Of a stretch of 64,000 nucleotides of DNA, positions 10,993-22,170 are shown one piece after another. Under the pieces are notes generated by a model. It worked only from the letters and a program-made list of their open reading frames with translations. It made no database searches and was not told where the DNA came from. This stretch comes from Pararge aegeria (Eukaryota > Arthropoda > Insecta > Lepidoptera > Nymphalidae). The stretch is from assembly GCF_905163445.1 (NCBI RefSeq), contig NC_053187.1, positions 17,531,001-17,595,000 of the forward strand, given 5' to 3'. Position 1 is the stretch's first letter, and each line of letters opens with the position of its first letter. The translations under genes were made by a program, and so were the position numbers.

Positions 10993-11868
10993 TTATATAT
11001 ACACAAGAATTTAAAGATAAAGCGTTCAAAGATATAAGATATATTTATTTAATGCAAACCCTGCATGTAAAATTCTTGCCAGCAAATTTTTAATTAACTT
11101 CTTGATCTATATTTCCTCAGATTCAAATCGAACGTAGTATACAAATGATACAAAGATTCACCGGTTGTCTGTTGTGAGGGTATCACTTGCGCAAACTTGC
11201 TTGCTATGTTGCAAGGATTCAATGCTGCTAATATCTTTTAATGCTTGTCGTCGTCAATCGGAAATAGCTGTAACTAGTCTTATACAGTCCTATAGCAACG
11301 ATGTCGTTATCCTTCATCAATGTACTGAAAGCATGAAAATTATATTTTGCGAACGGAGTAAATGAGACACTTTGGAGGCGGCATAGCAATTATACACATA
11401 TTATATACCTACAAACGAAAAACATAAAGATAAAAATAATACATTTCTATACAAAGTTAAATTAAAACCGGAATATTACATGCTTTAGAGGTACATTATT
11501 TACAGTCTCTGAGACTTATCTGTGAAGCCGAAATGCTAATAGTTTTTTGAGTAAACCGCTGCCATAGATTTAGCCCTAACATCACATGCAAAATTAAAAT
11601 CTAATTCTAATTGAAAGTGTAATGCTAATTTCCATAGTTTATAAAAAAAATAACAGGATTGTCCGTGCAAAAAAAATTGAGACTATCGCGACCATCGTTA
11701 CTTGTTTCGAGCAAAGGGTTCCACACCAGGTTACAATATGAAATGCTTCATAGTTTTAAATCTAAACAAATAATAAATAAATAAACTACGACAATACACA
11801 AATCGCCATCTAGCTAAATAAGAAACTTCCCTTTTTACTTTTATTTGCTGTTTTACAAGAAATAAGAA
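10993..11868. other. Unassigned AT-rich stretch
   Basis: No gene is seen. The segment ending near 11815 ('actacgacaatacacaaatc' and 'gccatctagct') is a short reversed SINE A tail. Confidence 0.35.
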
Positions 11869-12062
11869 CCGGTGATAGCCTAGTGGTTGGGACTTTGGCT
11901 TCACTTTCAGGGAGCCGGGTTCGAACCCCAGCCCCTGACTTTTCTAACTTATGTGCGTTTTAAAGAATTAAAATAACACTTGCATCTGTTCACTTGTGAA
12001 GGGAAACATCGTGAGTAAACCTGCATGCCTAAACATTCCCAAAAGATAGCTTACCACTAACC
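11869..12062 (+). mobile_element. tRNA-derived SINE B, 3' truncated
   Basis: The head GGTGATAGCCTAGTGGTTGG (A-box region) and B box GGTTCGAACCCC are followed by TTATGTGCGTTTTAAAGAAT and CATCGTGAGTAAACCTGCAT. The distal third of the family is missing. Confidence 0.8.
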
Positions 12063-12238
12063 ATCAGGTAGACTATTTGTTTATTTCGTCGATCGCATAA
12101 AAAAAAACTAAAATCAGAGAAAGTCAAACTTATTTTTTGGCCAGTCGTGTTAAAAAGTCAAAAGTACCGGTAAACACACTCTAAATTTTGCGAATTATAC
12201 AAGGTCAAGGTTAAATATCTTTGTTAACTTAACATGGT

Positions 12239-12477
12239 TTACATTTGACTATAAAGGCCAGCGTACACGATTTTACCATCATCAGGGAACACTGACAATG
12301 TCAGAGACCAATTAGAACTGGCATGCTGGTAGCTAATGCGAATGACGCGACGTAAGATATCCCCAAGTTGAAACGGCATGCCTGCGGATGTGAAGGACTG
12401 CGACCGCATGCTGAATAACGCCAAGGCATGCAACGGTATGCTTACTGCTGTATTGCGTAACTGGAAGTAAGGGTGCA
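12239..12477 (-). pseudogene. GC-rich open block, part 2 of a LINE-split segment
   Basis: A minus-strand frame (to 12484) covers a GC-rich block with repeated GGCATGC words. With the block at 12920-13110 it formed one segment before a LINE inserted between them. No protein family is recognised. It could be an old coding exon, a domesticated or unclassified transposon, or a non-coding GC-rich repeat. Confidence 0.3.
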
Positions 12478-12913
12478 TAAGCAATTCATTTAAAGGAAAT
12501 TGTATACAATTTTACAATAAATTACCGGTAGATATCTTGGCGATGTCACTAAAGAAGTTCAAAGTTTGTATTAAGCGAAAGCTTATAGAAAAGTCCTATT
12601 ATAGTATAAAGGATTACGTAAACGATAAAAAAGCTTGGGTGTAAACAATTGCTCTAACCAGGTTGCTTCTTAAATATTTTCTAATGACAATGTGAGATGG
12701 TGATAACAAAAAAAACACCCGGCTAAGTTTGTTGTGGGCTTCTTCTTAGACCAGGGCGCGATTGGAACCCTTGTAGCTTTAGTTTTAAGTTTACGATTGT
12801 AGTTATCGCCATCACTACTCACTGCAATGTACACATTTTGTATATAATAAATAACGCATCAAAAGTGCCATCTATGTGCCTATTTGAATAAATAAATATT
12901 TGACTTTGACTTT
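12478..12913 (+). mobile_element. LINE family L, 5'-truncated insertion
   Basis: It opens with the last 53 codons of a LINE ORF2 (12483-12644), containing FYNKLPVDI, LKKFK, SYYSIKDYV and NDKKAWV before the stop. The 3' UTR follows (GGCTAAGTTTGTTGTGGGCT) and it ends AATAAATATTTGACTTTGAC. GGTGCA occurs at 12472-12477 and 12914-12919, consistent with a short target duplication. Confidence 0.8.
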
Positions 12914-12919
12914 GGTGCA

Positions 12920-13110
12920 CGCTTGGTCGGCAGATCATGAAGAATCCCCTGCCTTGGCACTCTTAGCTTGACCTTCAGCATGCCGTGGGATGCCACGGTA
13001 GCGACCGGCATGCCACTATTTCTACTAGGCTGCTGAAATTGCCCGTGTGAGTTCGACGATGACAAATCCTGCCATCGTAAAATACCGATGGTGGTGGTAT
13101 AAGGTGGCAC
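12920..13110 (-). pseudogene. GC-rich open block, part 1 of a LINE-split segment
   Basis: A minus-strand frame starting at 13110 gives a Ser, Pro and Val-rich peptide with GMPVATVASHGML and VPRQGILHDLP, then runs into the LINE. No known domain is recognised. GCATGCC words recur as in the partner block. Read across the LINE, the frame with the longest continuation is uncertain. Confidence 0.3.
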
Positions 13111-13619
13111 TTATAGAAAAAAATATGAGTGAAGGTTTCCTAAGAGCCATAGATAGGCCTATTTGCATAAATAAGATGATTCAAATTCAAATGGATTCAA
13201 CTTTGACAGATATATAATATATACATCAACTTATTGTCAAAACCTAGGATTTATTACTAGGCGATTGAAGAGTCGGCTGTTATTAATAATTAAATTTTAA
13301 TTTGGATTACATCAGTTCCATGAATAATTTAGAAAGGGCGTGGAAATAAACGTCAAAGTTGAAATTCCAGCTTGCGCAAATATTGCTAGAAGTGGAAAAC
13401 TTTTTTGTTCCCAAGGACCGCTATTCTAGATCTCTCCATAGCGGATTTTTTAAAGAATAAGTTTAAGATTATTTTTTTTTAAGTTACCATTAAAGCTACA
13501 TAATTGTTATGTCATAATTTCAATCTGTCTATGTATGTTCCGGGGGCGATTGCTGGTTATCCTTAACACAGATAAAATCTAGCTAGGATAGCCAGTTCGT
13601 CAACTCATTATATGTGCAA
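13111..13619. other. Unassigned stretch
   Basis: No gene is seen. 'ggcctatttgcataaataag' with 'attcaaattcaaatg' near 13155-13195 resembles a decayed LINE L tail. Confidence 0.3.
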
Positions 13620-13850
13620 TTTTGATGAAGGAAAGAGTCTACCGGTGATCCTAGAGCGGGCAGTTACCTTGGCCAACGAATTAGTTTGGCCATCCAAAGG
13701 GGCAATGCCAGCATCTTAGGAACTGTGCCTCGCTGCGGTGGTTTCGAGGACGTTTTAAATTTTATTTAGTTTTAAATAGTTTATTTTAGTTTATATTTAT
13801 AAAAAAATTATTTTAATGAAAGAAATAAACGATATTATTGTATTATTAAT
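13620..13850 (+). mobile_element. Possible non-LTR retrotransposon 3' end
   Basis: A GC-richer segment with CTAGAGCGGGCAGTTACCTT and GGGGCAATGCCAGCATCTTA gives way to a (TTTTAGTTTA)-like AT tail. This resembles LINE 3' ends from Lepidoptera as I recall them, but no diagnostic motif is readable. Confidence 0.3.
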
Positions 13851-13856
13851 TGCCTT

Positions 13857-14153
13857 TTGTCATCGTATCAATCCATTACCGGTCCAAGAAAGGGCACGTG
13901 TCTAATCCCACAATAAGAAGGGTCTAAGCCGCAGTCCACGCTGGGCCAGTCCGGATTGAACTCCACACACCTTTGAGAACATGATGGGGAACTCTCAGGC
14001 ATTAGGTTTACTTACGAAGTTTTCCTCCACTGTTGAAGCAAGTGATATTTTTATTGGTTAAAACGCACATAACTTAGAGAAAATAAAGTTAGAAGTGCTG
14101 AAATTCGAAGTCGGCCCCCGTAAGTAAAGCCGAAGTCCTAACCTAGTCTATCA
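13857..14153 (-). mobile_element. tRNA-derived SINE B
   Basis: The left edge ATCAATCCATTACCGGTCC and the body AACTCTCAGGCATTAGGTTT run through to CCGAAGTCCTAACCTAGTCT, the reversed tRNA-like head. Confidence 0.8.
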
Positions 14154-15384
14154 CACTTTACAAGTGTATGTGGTGTATTACTTCATAATTAATTAAGAAA
14201 TATTAAATAGTCAACTATTACAACTATATGCGACTTCGTCCACTTTAGTATCTGTTTATTTTTCCGGTCATGATATGAATAATTTAATTAACTAAAATTA
14301 TTCAAAGCCAAAGAAAATATTCAAATTAAAATGTTGTTACTGTTATTTTTAGTTCTTTAATGAATTTAACAAAGATGACAGATATTGTGGGGGTTTTTTT
14401 TTAATCTTTTTTTGCTTTTTTAATTTCCATGGTTTAACATTCAAATATAAAAATAATTTTTAAGTTTGAAAAAAATAATAAACCTTTTTTTGTAATCCTT
14501 TGTTCTGGTACTCTGTATTGTTCTCAATCTCTCGAAGGCTACTTTTCAGAAGTTTTACTTCTGCAGAGTGTGAAAATTGCACAGCAAATATTTTTTTTTT
14601 GCTAGAAAGAATTCGATAGATTATTAATAGTTTATGTTCTTTTAAACCAAAGCAGCACGCAGCACCTAAGTCATTTGATGGTATAAAAGCAGGTTTACGC
14701 GACTTGCGTTTGGCTATTCGTCATGGTGCAGCGAGGACTCGCTTGCGCAAGCGCATGATGCAAGTGTCGAATGCGAGCAATATTTTATAATGCAGCGACC
14801 ACATATCCAGTAATTGCACGTTATGTCCAGTTGTTGGTGAGGTGTAACCACATACGGTTAGTTTAATCTTCATCGTACGTCCTTTGAAGCGCATGATAAA
14901 AAACGCACGATTACAAAGAAGAAACAGCCATGAATATCTCAGCAAGTTTTTAAAAGAACAAAACTAACAATATTAAAAAGAACGTCAAAAAATAAAATAT
15001 AATCACCCAATATTTCCAAAGTAAATTATTAACAAAAATACAAAACTGATCATTTTTTAACGTTACAAACAACTATAAATATATAAATGAATATTAATTT
15101 GCCCTGCCCTATCCGTTTTTTAATATTGACATGAATTCAACCGAAAATAAATTAGCACCATCTCTTAGAAAACTCTTGAAAATAACAAACTAGGCCAAAC
15201 AAACAAAGATACGTCTTGTTTTCAAAATGGCGCCGTAAGGCCTCCATATTGATTTTATAAATAAAGTTATAATTCATTAATACTTAAGATGTTAAATAAA
15301 TTACAACGATACACTATAGATCCAAATCTGAATGAATCGAAGTTTACATATTTACACTTTATCAGCTGCCAAAAATAACATGAC
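14154..15384. other. Unassigned stretch with one unexplained frame
   Basis: No gene is supported. A minus-strand frame at 14721-14945 (74 codons) lies in a GC-richer patch and contains CGYTSPTTGHNVQLL, but I recognise no family and it is probably an old transposon or chance frame. Confidence 0.3.
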
Positions 15385-15780
15385 AATTTTTTTTTTATTT
15401 ATTCCACTAGAAGTTGGCCCTTGACTGCAATTTTACCTGCTGGTGAGGGCTGATGCAGCCTAGAATGGTAACGGGCTAACCTGTTAGGGGATAAATTTAA
15501 CCCTATAGAAGATAAATAAACGGTTCCTACGCGACATCTTACCGGAACACTAAAACGCTCATCAGCACGTCTTTGTGGGCAGGGTAGTAACCAGTGGCGT
15601 GCACTTCATACATGCACAAAAGCACTATATACCCTAAAATTGATATATAACTCGTATAACAGGATTTTTTCCGTTTTATGCAATTTTCCTGCTGCATGCA
15701 TACCCGGGTAAGAAACCAAGTGCTCGCCACTGGTAGTAACTGACCACGGCCGGAGCCTTCCATCAGACGATTAAACCCAG
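15385..15780 (-). repeat. Family C dispersed repeat interrupted by a MITE
   Basis: A reversed copy of a long dispersed repeat. 'attccactagaagttggccc', 'cctgctggtgagggctgatg', 'gcgacatcttaccggaacac' and, after the MITE, 'ccacggccggagccttcca' align to copies at 50.4, 54.0 and 57.2 kb. Confidence 0.7.
15592..15732. mobile_element. hAT-type MITE (CAGTGGCG family), short form
   Basis: This 141-bp element is bounded by CAGTGGCGTGCACTT and CTCGCCACTG. Perfect 8-bp duplications, GTAGTAAC, lie at 15584-15591 and 15733-15740. It is the reverse orientation of the copy at 9597-9740 and sits inside a family C repeat. Confidence 0.92.
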
Positions 15781-16137
15781 TATAAAGTTAACTGAGCGGT
15801 TATAGATTGGCCTATTTGTCAAAACGGTATTTCGCAAGCACGCGTTACAAGTGGCCAATTGAAAGTCACCATCGCATACAGTTGCTAAACTTCGTTCGGA
15901 AACACTTCCACAGCAGGTTAATTTTAACTCTTTAGTCTCGCGGTATAATTGCACAACCTAGACTACATTATAAAAATTTAAAAATGCAAAAATAATAGTC
16001 GTTATAATTATTATGATTACAAAACTGTCATGTGGAACTCTCAGGCATGATTTCGAGAGAACGTATATATATGTAATGACCCTTTGTAGCGAGACCCTTA
16101 GACGCTGGTGAAACGGAGATCAGCATAACAACGATCG
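15781..16137. other. Unassigned stretch
   Basis: No gene is seen. A minus-strand frame at 15763-15954 shows no domain. A short SINE B-like phrase (GGAACTCTCAGGCATGATTT) lies at 16032-16051. Confidence 0.3.
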
Positions 16138-16558
16138 GAGATTATCATCATAATATCAACCCATTACCGGGCCATTATAGGGCACAGGTCTCCTCCCACA
16201 ATGAGTCCACCACGCAGGCCCAGTGCGGATTGGTGGACTTCACACGCCTTTAATAATAATAATAATTTTATTTATTCAAATTTTTCAAATGATGCAAAAT
16301 ATAATAAATTTATTTGAAATAGTTGAACCAAAAACTAAGCTAAATGAATATACTACGACATATATATATATAGCCTTTAAGAACGTTATGAAGAACTCTC
16401 AGGCATGCAGGTTTCCTCACGATGTTTTCCTTCACCGTTGAAGCAAGTGGTATTTTAATTCCTTAAAACACCCATGACTTAGAAAAGTTAGAGGTGTGAT
16501 TCAAACTCGGCCCTCTGAAAGTGTAGCCGAAGTCCCTACCATTGTGCTATCACAGATA
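16138..16558 (-). mobile_element. tRNA-derived SINE B interrupted by a retroposed insert
   Basis: Reversed SINE B body: ATCAACCCATTACCGGGCC, GCGGATTGGTGGACTTCACA, then after the insert GAACTCTCAGGCATGCAGG and CCGAAGTCCCTACC. It is split at 16254-16372. Confidence 0.85.
16254..16372 (-). mobile_element. 5'-truncated LINE tail inside SINE B
   Basis: A 119-bp insert is flanked by the 8-bp duplication GCCTTTAA (16246-16253 and 16373-16380). Its left edge (TAATAATAATAATTTTATTT) is a reversed LINE-type tail, so it is probably a heavily 5'-truncated minus-strand LINE copy. Confidence 0.75.
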
Positions 16559-16926
16559 CAACAGCTAGTATTGGATAACAAATATCCACCTCAAAAGAAC
16601 TGTAAAGTATTGTAAGACAAAACTTCTATTAACTCATGGTAGGTACCTACATGATTATCTCTTCCACCACTTATGTATAATGCAACATTGTGTAAGAACT
16701 GTTGTATATGGACTCTTCACTGAGCTGTACAAAAGAGGATCTTGAAACGCTCTTGGCCAACTCAAATCTATTGACCTTGGTGTTAAGCCGAAAATTTTAA
16801 TGCGTCATTATAACCATGTATGTAATGAGCATTACTGAAAATTAATTCCTAAGTTTTTTATGGGCTGTCAAAATCATTTTTAACGGGGTAAGGGTCTCCT
16901 ATCCTGTCCAATGTCTATTTGACATA
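16559..16926. other. Unassigned stretch
   Basis: No gene or recognisable repeat is seen. Confidence 0.3.
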
Positions 16927-17070
16927 TATGGCAGCGACCCTGCTTTCTGAGTCCAAGGCTGTGTGTTCGATTCCAGAACTGGAAAATGTTTGTGTGATGA
17001 ACATGAATGTTTTTCAGTGTATGGGTGCTTATATGAATATTATAAGCATTTACTCGTATGTATATATTAA
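16927..17070 (+). mobile_element. SINE A, truncated at both ends
   Basis: GGCAGCGACCCTGCTTTCTG, a damaged B box (GTGTTCGATTCC) and AATGTTTGTGTGATGAACAT are followed by decay after the ATATGAATATTATAAGCATT segment. Confidence 0.8.
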
Positions 17071-17134
17071 AATCATTATTAACCAATGACAGGCTTACTA
17101 CGGCGCAAGGGTTCTATCCTATACAATACTTGAA

Positions 17135-17376
17135 GGCTGACTGGCGCAGTGGGCAGCGACCCTGCTTTCTGAGTCCAAGGTCGTGGGTTTGAGCACAACT
17201 GGACAATGTTTGTGTGATAAACATTGATGTTTTTCAGTGTCTTATATGTATATTATGAGCATGTATGTATATTATTCATAAAAATATTCATCAGTTATTT
17301 TGGTAACCATAACACAAACTACGCTAACATTGTGGTTAGATTGCGATATTTGTATTGTCGTAGTATATTTATTATA
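17135..17376 (+). mobile_element. SINE A, nearly full length
   Basis: GGCTGACTGGCGCAGTGGGC through GTCGTAGTATATTTATTATA. The B box is damaged (GTGGGTTTGAGC), so this copy is unlikely to be transcribed from its own promoter. Confidence 0.85.
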
Positions 17377-17389
17377 TCCAGAATAAGCG

Positions 17390-17495
17390 GGGCCGTAGTG
17401 CACCTTGCTGGTCAGTTAAGGAGAACTCTCAGAGATACATGTTTGCTCTTGATTTTTCGTTCACCGTTAAAGCCAAGGATATTTAATTTTACAGC
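17390..17495 (-). mobile_element. SINE B fragment
   Basis: GGAGAACTCTCAGAGATACA and TTCGTTCACCGTTAAAGCCA are the central body of reversed SINE B. Confidence 0.55.
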
Positions 17496-17792
17496 GGAGC
17501 CATTTGGCTCTTCCCTCTCGGCTTTCGTCCACTCTAAACGTGTATTTTGTGTTCATATTTCAATTATTAAATTTCCAAAAAATGTAGTAAATAATTCGCC
17601 AAAGTACTAGGACTATATAAGATTATCATCGTCTTCTAAGTTAAAGTGACATATTATGTGTTTATCAAACGTCAAAATAAAGATTCTCTCCTAAATACAA
17701 CTGCAAGTACCAGGGCACCAGGCAGGCCGAGTAAGTTATAGACTACCTGTGCAAGTAAAAACAGACCGTATCTCAATAATAGTAAGCCTACT

Positions 17793-18735
17793 ATGCCGCG
17801 AACTACTTCAAGTCAAATAAGTAAAGTACTCGCAAGTGCAGCATCGGATTCTGATCGTTCCGATGTGGTGTCAGACAGAGGAGCTAAATTCGCAACACCT
17901 GCCTCGCACCCAACGCAAGCGCCGCCGTTCAAACGAAATTGAATTCCAACTCAATGACTTTAGAGCGGAAATAAAATTTATGATGGATACTTTTATGTAA
18001 AAACAAAATAAAAGATTAGAAACCCTTGAAAATCACATTATGGAAGTAAAACAACAAAATGTAGCTATCCAATCGTCGAATCAAGACATTGAGCAATCGC
18101 TGAAATTTATGTCCGATGAAATTCGATCGCTCCAAGGAAAAATTGGCAGTATTGAAAAGGATCGCAAAAATCTATCGTTGCATTTGATGCGCCTAGAAGA
18201 CAAGATTGACGATATTGACAAAAGAACTATAAAGACGTGCGTTGAAATTAGAAATGTTCCGAAGCAATCTCGTGAGACCAAAGACATGCTATACTTATAC
18301 GTAGATAGTTTATCAAAATGCATAACAAAATCAGAAATAAATAAAGTGGAAGTTCGTGACTTTTATAGATTACCGAGTAAAAAATCCGATGCAAAATGTT
18401 CAACCATCATTGTAGAATTTTCGAATACCTTATATAAAAATCACATACTGAATGCAGCCAAGAAGTTTAACCGCGAATATTCCGAAAAACTTAACACATT
18501 GAACCTGGGACTTCCAGGCACAAGGCAGCCTATCTATATATCAGAACAATTAACCGCTAAAACTAAGAGACTACTATTTTTTGCCCGAGATTTTGCTAAG
18601 TCAGCACAATTTGCCCACTGTTGGACTACAAATGGAAATGTTTATTTACGTAAAAAAGAAGGCACTCCGTACATTTTTGTAAAAAATGAAGAACGTCTGA
18701 GTGATATTATCAAGAAGAATATTAATGAAAAGTGA
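17793..18735 (+). pseudogene. LINE ORF1 (FP C-terminal-like domain), disrupted
   Basis: The long open part is 18040-18735 (231 codons), but homology extends upstream to an ATG at 17793. From there a frame reads MPRTTSSQISKVL, shifts near 17910-17940 into a basic RKRRR stretch, and meets a TAA at about 17998-18000 before rejoining the main frame. The N-terminal part predicts a coiled coil (heptads between residues 10 and 65 of the open part). The C-terminal part (YISEQLTAKTKRLLF, then NGNVYLRKKEGTPYIF) resembles the FP C-terminal domain of many insect LINE ORF1 proteins. The likely role is RNA binding and chaperoning of the LINE ribonucleoprotein. Host function is not implied. Confidence 0.75.
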
Positions 18736-19225
18736 CTAGTTCACTTCTGTTGGAATTTGTTTTATATTTTTCTTTTAGAATGTTTATCTTTTACAATTTT
18801 AGCATATTTAATAGGGAGTTACTGTTTATTTTTGGTTCTATTGTTTACATGGGTAAAACTCTTAAATCTTTTATTACATATTTATAAGGAAAAGTATAAG
18901 TATAAGTACAAAATCAGAACATTACACATTAATATTAAGTTACAATTACAAGGATGGCTTGAAATCGTTCTAATATTAACGGTGGCGCGCAGGCGCTGTT
19001 TACGAGTTGCAACGAAGTCTTTTAAAACTACCTACTTTGTATTTTTTTTTTTTTCATTCACTACATTTTTATACATTTAATAGTGCTTCTAACGATGAAT
19101 ATAACAGTTCCGAAGAAAATAATTACTGACCTCATGTTATTATATACAAACATGATTACAAAACATTTACAAAATACATTACATTTACAAAATATTGGAA
19201 TACATAGTTATCATGCTATAATAAT

Positions 19226-20476
19226 ATGTCATGGTTCTTTGTTGGGCTGTATCATAATAATTGTTACTATACTCAATGCATGGATAACATAAGTCACATA
19301 ATAAATAATTTAGATAATATAAATTTACACCAATCATTTTTGTGCGAACCAGAAAATTGTATTACTTACATGACAGAAACAAACACTAACCTGACAATTT
19401 TAACACAAAATATTCGCAGTATTCAACATAACATTACTGACTTTTTAATACTTATTGACCGAATTTCTATTAAACCTGATGTTATTGTACTAACAGAGTG
19501 TTGGCTGCGAAGTTGTCATTTCATACCGCAAATTGCTGACTATTATTCATTCTCAACGAAGTACTGCTACAATCAGAATGATGGTATAGTTATTTTCATT
19601 AAAAATACAATGCCGTCGAAAACACATGAACGCCAGTTCTGCGAAGCTAATTGTTTGATTACCACAGTAAATAATATTTCTATAGTGTCCATTTACAGAC
19701 CACCTTCATTTCGAAACTTAAATGGTTTTTTAGAATCGTTAGATCTTACGCTTAGCGCATTACACAAAAGTAAGAACGTTATCTTAATAGGCGACATAAA
19801 TTCAAAAAGTATTGATTCAAACGCCCATAATTACCTAAATATTATTTCAACGCATGGACTACTTCCTTCACATTCATTCCCAACTCGATATAACAATTGT
19901 TTAGACCACGTCCTGTGTAGATCATCATTATCTTCGACTACCCTTGTAATTGCCAATAGCTTGACAGACCATAATACCGTTCTGATATCAATAAATTTGC
20001 GTACATCTAAAGAGGCACTAATTAAACATAAAATGCTTAGGAAAATAAATTATTCAGCCATAAAAAGCGATCTTCGGGACACTAATTTTCAGCCTTTGCT
20101 CGACATTGTTAATTGTAATGGCGCTACTGATCTTCTTATACATGTAGTTTCAAATATCGTTGAAAATAATACTGTGCTTAGCAGAACATTACATCGTAAA
20201 AGTCCGCGTAAGCCATGGGTTACACCTGGTATATTGAGATGCTTAAAACATCGAGATAAATTACATATACATTTAAGAAAAAATCCAAATGATGATTCTA
20301 TAAAAATTATTTATCGTAGATATAGAAATTTTTGTACCAACTTACTCAGAAAATTAAAACATCAGTATGATCGAACCGATTTAGAGAAAGCTAGCAAAAT
20401 TAACTTGAAGAAAACATGGGATGTTATAAATAATATAACAAACCTAAAGACTAAAAATTCGGATAAATTCACTTAA
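19226..20476 (+). pseudogene. LINE ORF2, endonuclease part
   Basis: The N-terminal region of a non-LTR ORF2: an AP-like endonuclease that nicks target DNA to prime reverse transcription. Visible catalytic positions, counted from the ATG: TQNIRS (Asn62), LTECWL (Glu91), SIYRPP (Tyr157), IGDINS (Asp190, Asn192), LDHVL (Asp227) and LTDHN (Asp248, His249). A linker rich in Arg and Lys follows. The frame ends at TAA 20474-20476. The reverse transcriptase continues downstream in the same frame, but the intervening segment is shorter than usual, which points to an internal deletion as well as the stop. Confidence 0.85.
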
Positions 20477-21709
20477 AAATACTGGTTCTTCTGGTCTTGA
20501 TAACATATTTTTAAGGAAATATTTTCAATTTTGCTGTGCCATATCTGTAACTTAGCTTTCTCAAGTGGCCAGTTTCCTTTATTATTTAAGAAATCGGTAA
20601 TAATCCCCGTATGTAAAAAAGGGGACAGGAAAGTTATAAGTAACTACAGACCAATATCGATATTACCTACCTTTTCCAAAATTTTAGAGTGATTGATTAA
20701 TAATAGATTGATAAAATATTTAGAACTTAATAATTTACTCTCAACCAATCAATACGGTTTTCGCAAAGCAAAATCCACTTCTGATGCAGTAGCTGACCTT
20801 ACCAACTGTATTGTGTCAAACTTAGATAATGGAATGAAGTGCATAGCCATATTTCTGGACCTCGCCAAGGTTTTCGACACTGTGACCATACCTCTTCTTT
20901 TGAATAAACTGGAACAGCTGGGAATTCGTGGTCTTCAGCTGATGCTGTTCCAGGATTACTTAAAAGATAGAACACAGTGCGTAAGAATCGGTGAGCACAT
21001 TAGTCCACCTCTATCAGTTGAGCATGGAGTTCCGCAGGGGAGCATATTGGGTCCGACGCTCTTTCTTATTTATATTAACCAACTCTGCAATCTCCAAATG
21101 ACTAATGGTAGAATTATCACATTTGCAGATGATACTACACTGTTATTTTGGGGGAAGAGCTGGGATGATGTATTTCACAATGCCCAGAAAGGCTTTAACT
21201 TGGTTATGACTTGGCTACAGAAGAATCTTTTAAGCTTTAATGCGAGGAAAACTAAATATTTAACATTTTCAATTTTACGATCTGGACAACCATCTTTAGT
21301 AAATTTTAGTATTCGAGCACATTCGGTTTTATGTCTTAACTCTAAAGTACGCAACGCATGTGAATGTACCTGTTTAGAAAGATCTGATAGTATTAAATAT
21401 TTGGGAATAGTGATTGACAATCAACTCTCCTTCGATAATCATATTCACATACTAGTTAATCGTATCCGTAAACTCATTGCCATTTTTAAAAATATTCGTC
21501 ACGTGGCTGACAAAAAGACGATGAAAATGCTGTACCACACTTTATGTGAGTCACTTTTGACTTATTGCATCGATTCTTGGGGAGGTGCAGCAAAGACGCG
21601 TCTTCTTAACTTGGAACGGGCTCAAAGAGCTGTTCTAAAAGTTAGCTCCTTTTTCCTTACAGATATCCTACTTCATCTTTGTATAAGGAAAGTGGGGTAC
21701 TTACTGTAA
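20477..21709 (+). pseudogene. LINE ORF2, reverse transcriptase part
   Basis: From about 20590 the sequence reads KKSVIIPVCKKGDRK and NYRPISILPTFSKILE, then an in-frame TGA at 20690-20692. The open part (20693-21709) continues with QYGFRKAKSTSDAV, FLDLAKVFDTV (first catalytic Asp), HGVPQGSILGPTLF and FADDT (catalytic Asp pair), ending after the thumb-region GGAAKTRLLNLERAQ. A frameshift near 21700 moves the C-terminus into 21679-21891. This is the enzyme of target-primed reverse transcription. It is broken here and inferred inactive. Confidence 0.88.
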
Positions 21710-21891
21710 GACAGCTTTTTCTTTTAAAAATAATTTTAAAACAACACAAATTCATTAATCAGGAGTCAATTATGAAATTTAAAGATAAACGTCGCAAAAA
21801 CAGCTTATGTAATATTCCCAAATTCTGCACTTCCTTTTCACAAAAATTTTTCTGTTTCCTTGGTAGCATCATATACAATAAGGCCAATTAA
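21679..21891 (+). pseudogene. LINE ORF2 C-terminal remnant (shifted frame)
   Basis: VLTVRQLFLLKIILKQHKF continues the reverse transcriptase thumb and connection region in a different frame from the preceding part. This documents a frameshift of the parent ORF2. Confidence 0.65.
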
Positions 21892-22049
21892 ATTCTTTCC
21901 ATTCACTCACTATCATCCTATAGATGTAAAAAGCAGGTCCATGACTGGCTTCTTGCGCTGGATTATGATAGCACAGAGAATCTACTATCCATTCAAAAAT
22001 GACATTATCTCACATGTACCTTGTACTACATAAATCCATGACACTTCCC

Positions 22050-22170
22050 CCACACATCCACCCACACACACATACACTTTATTTGCCTCACGAACACGCA
22101 CGCAGCACCTACACGCACGCACATACGTTCACACACACACACACACATACACTCATGCACACACTCATAC
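22050..22170. repeat. CA-rich simple sequence in LINE 3' UTR
   Basis: An imperfect (CA)n and ACACGCAC-rich tract, with the longest pure run near 22131-22146. Confidence 0.8.

Noticed and set aside
14721..14945. 74-residue minus frame as a gene
   Set aside because: No motif or start context; not supported beyond being open.
18081..18323. Minus-strand frame of 80 residues
   Set aside because: Antisense shadow of the LINE ORF1.
18757..19080. Hydrophobic 107-residue frame between LINE ORF1 and ORF2
   Set aside because: It is AT-rich inter-ORF sequence; the hydrophobicity reflects T-rich codons and no LINE of this type encodes a protein here.
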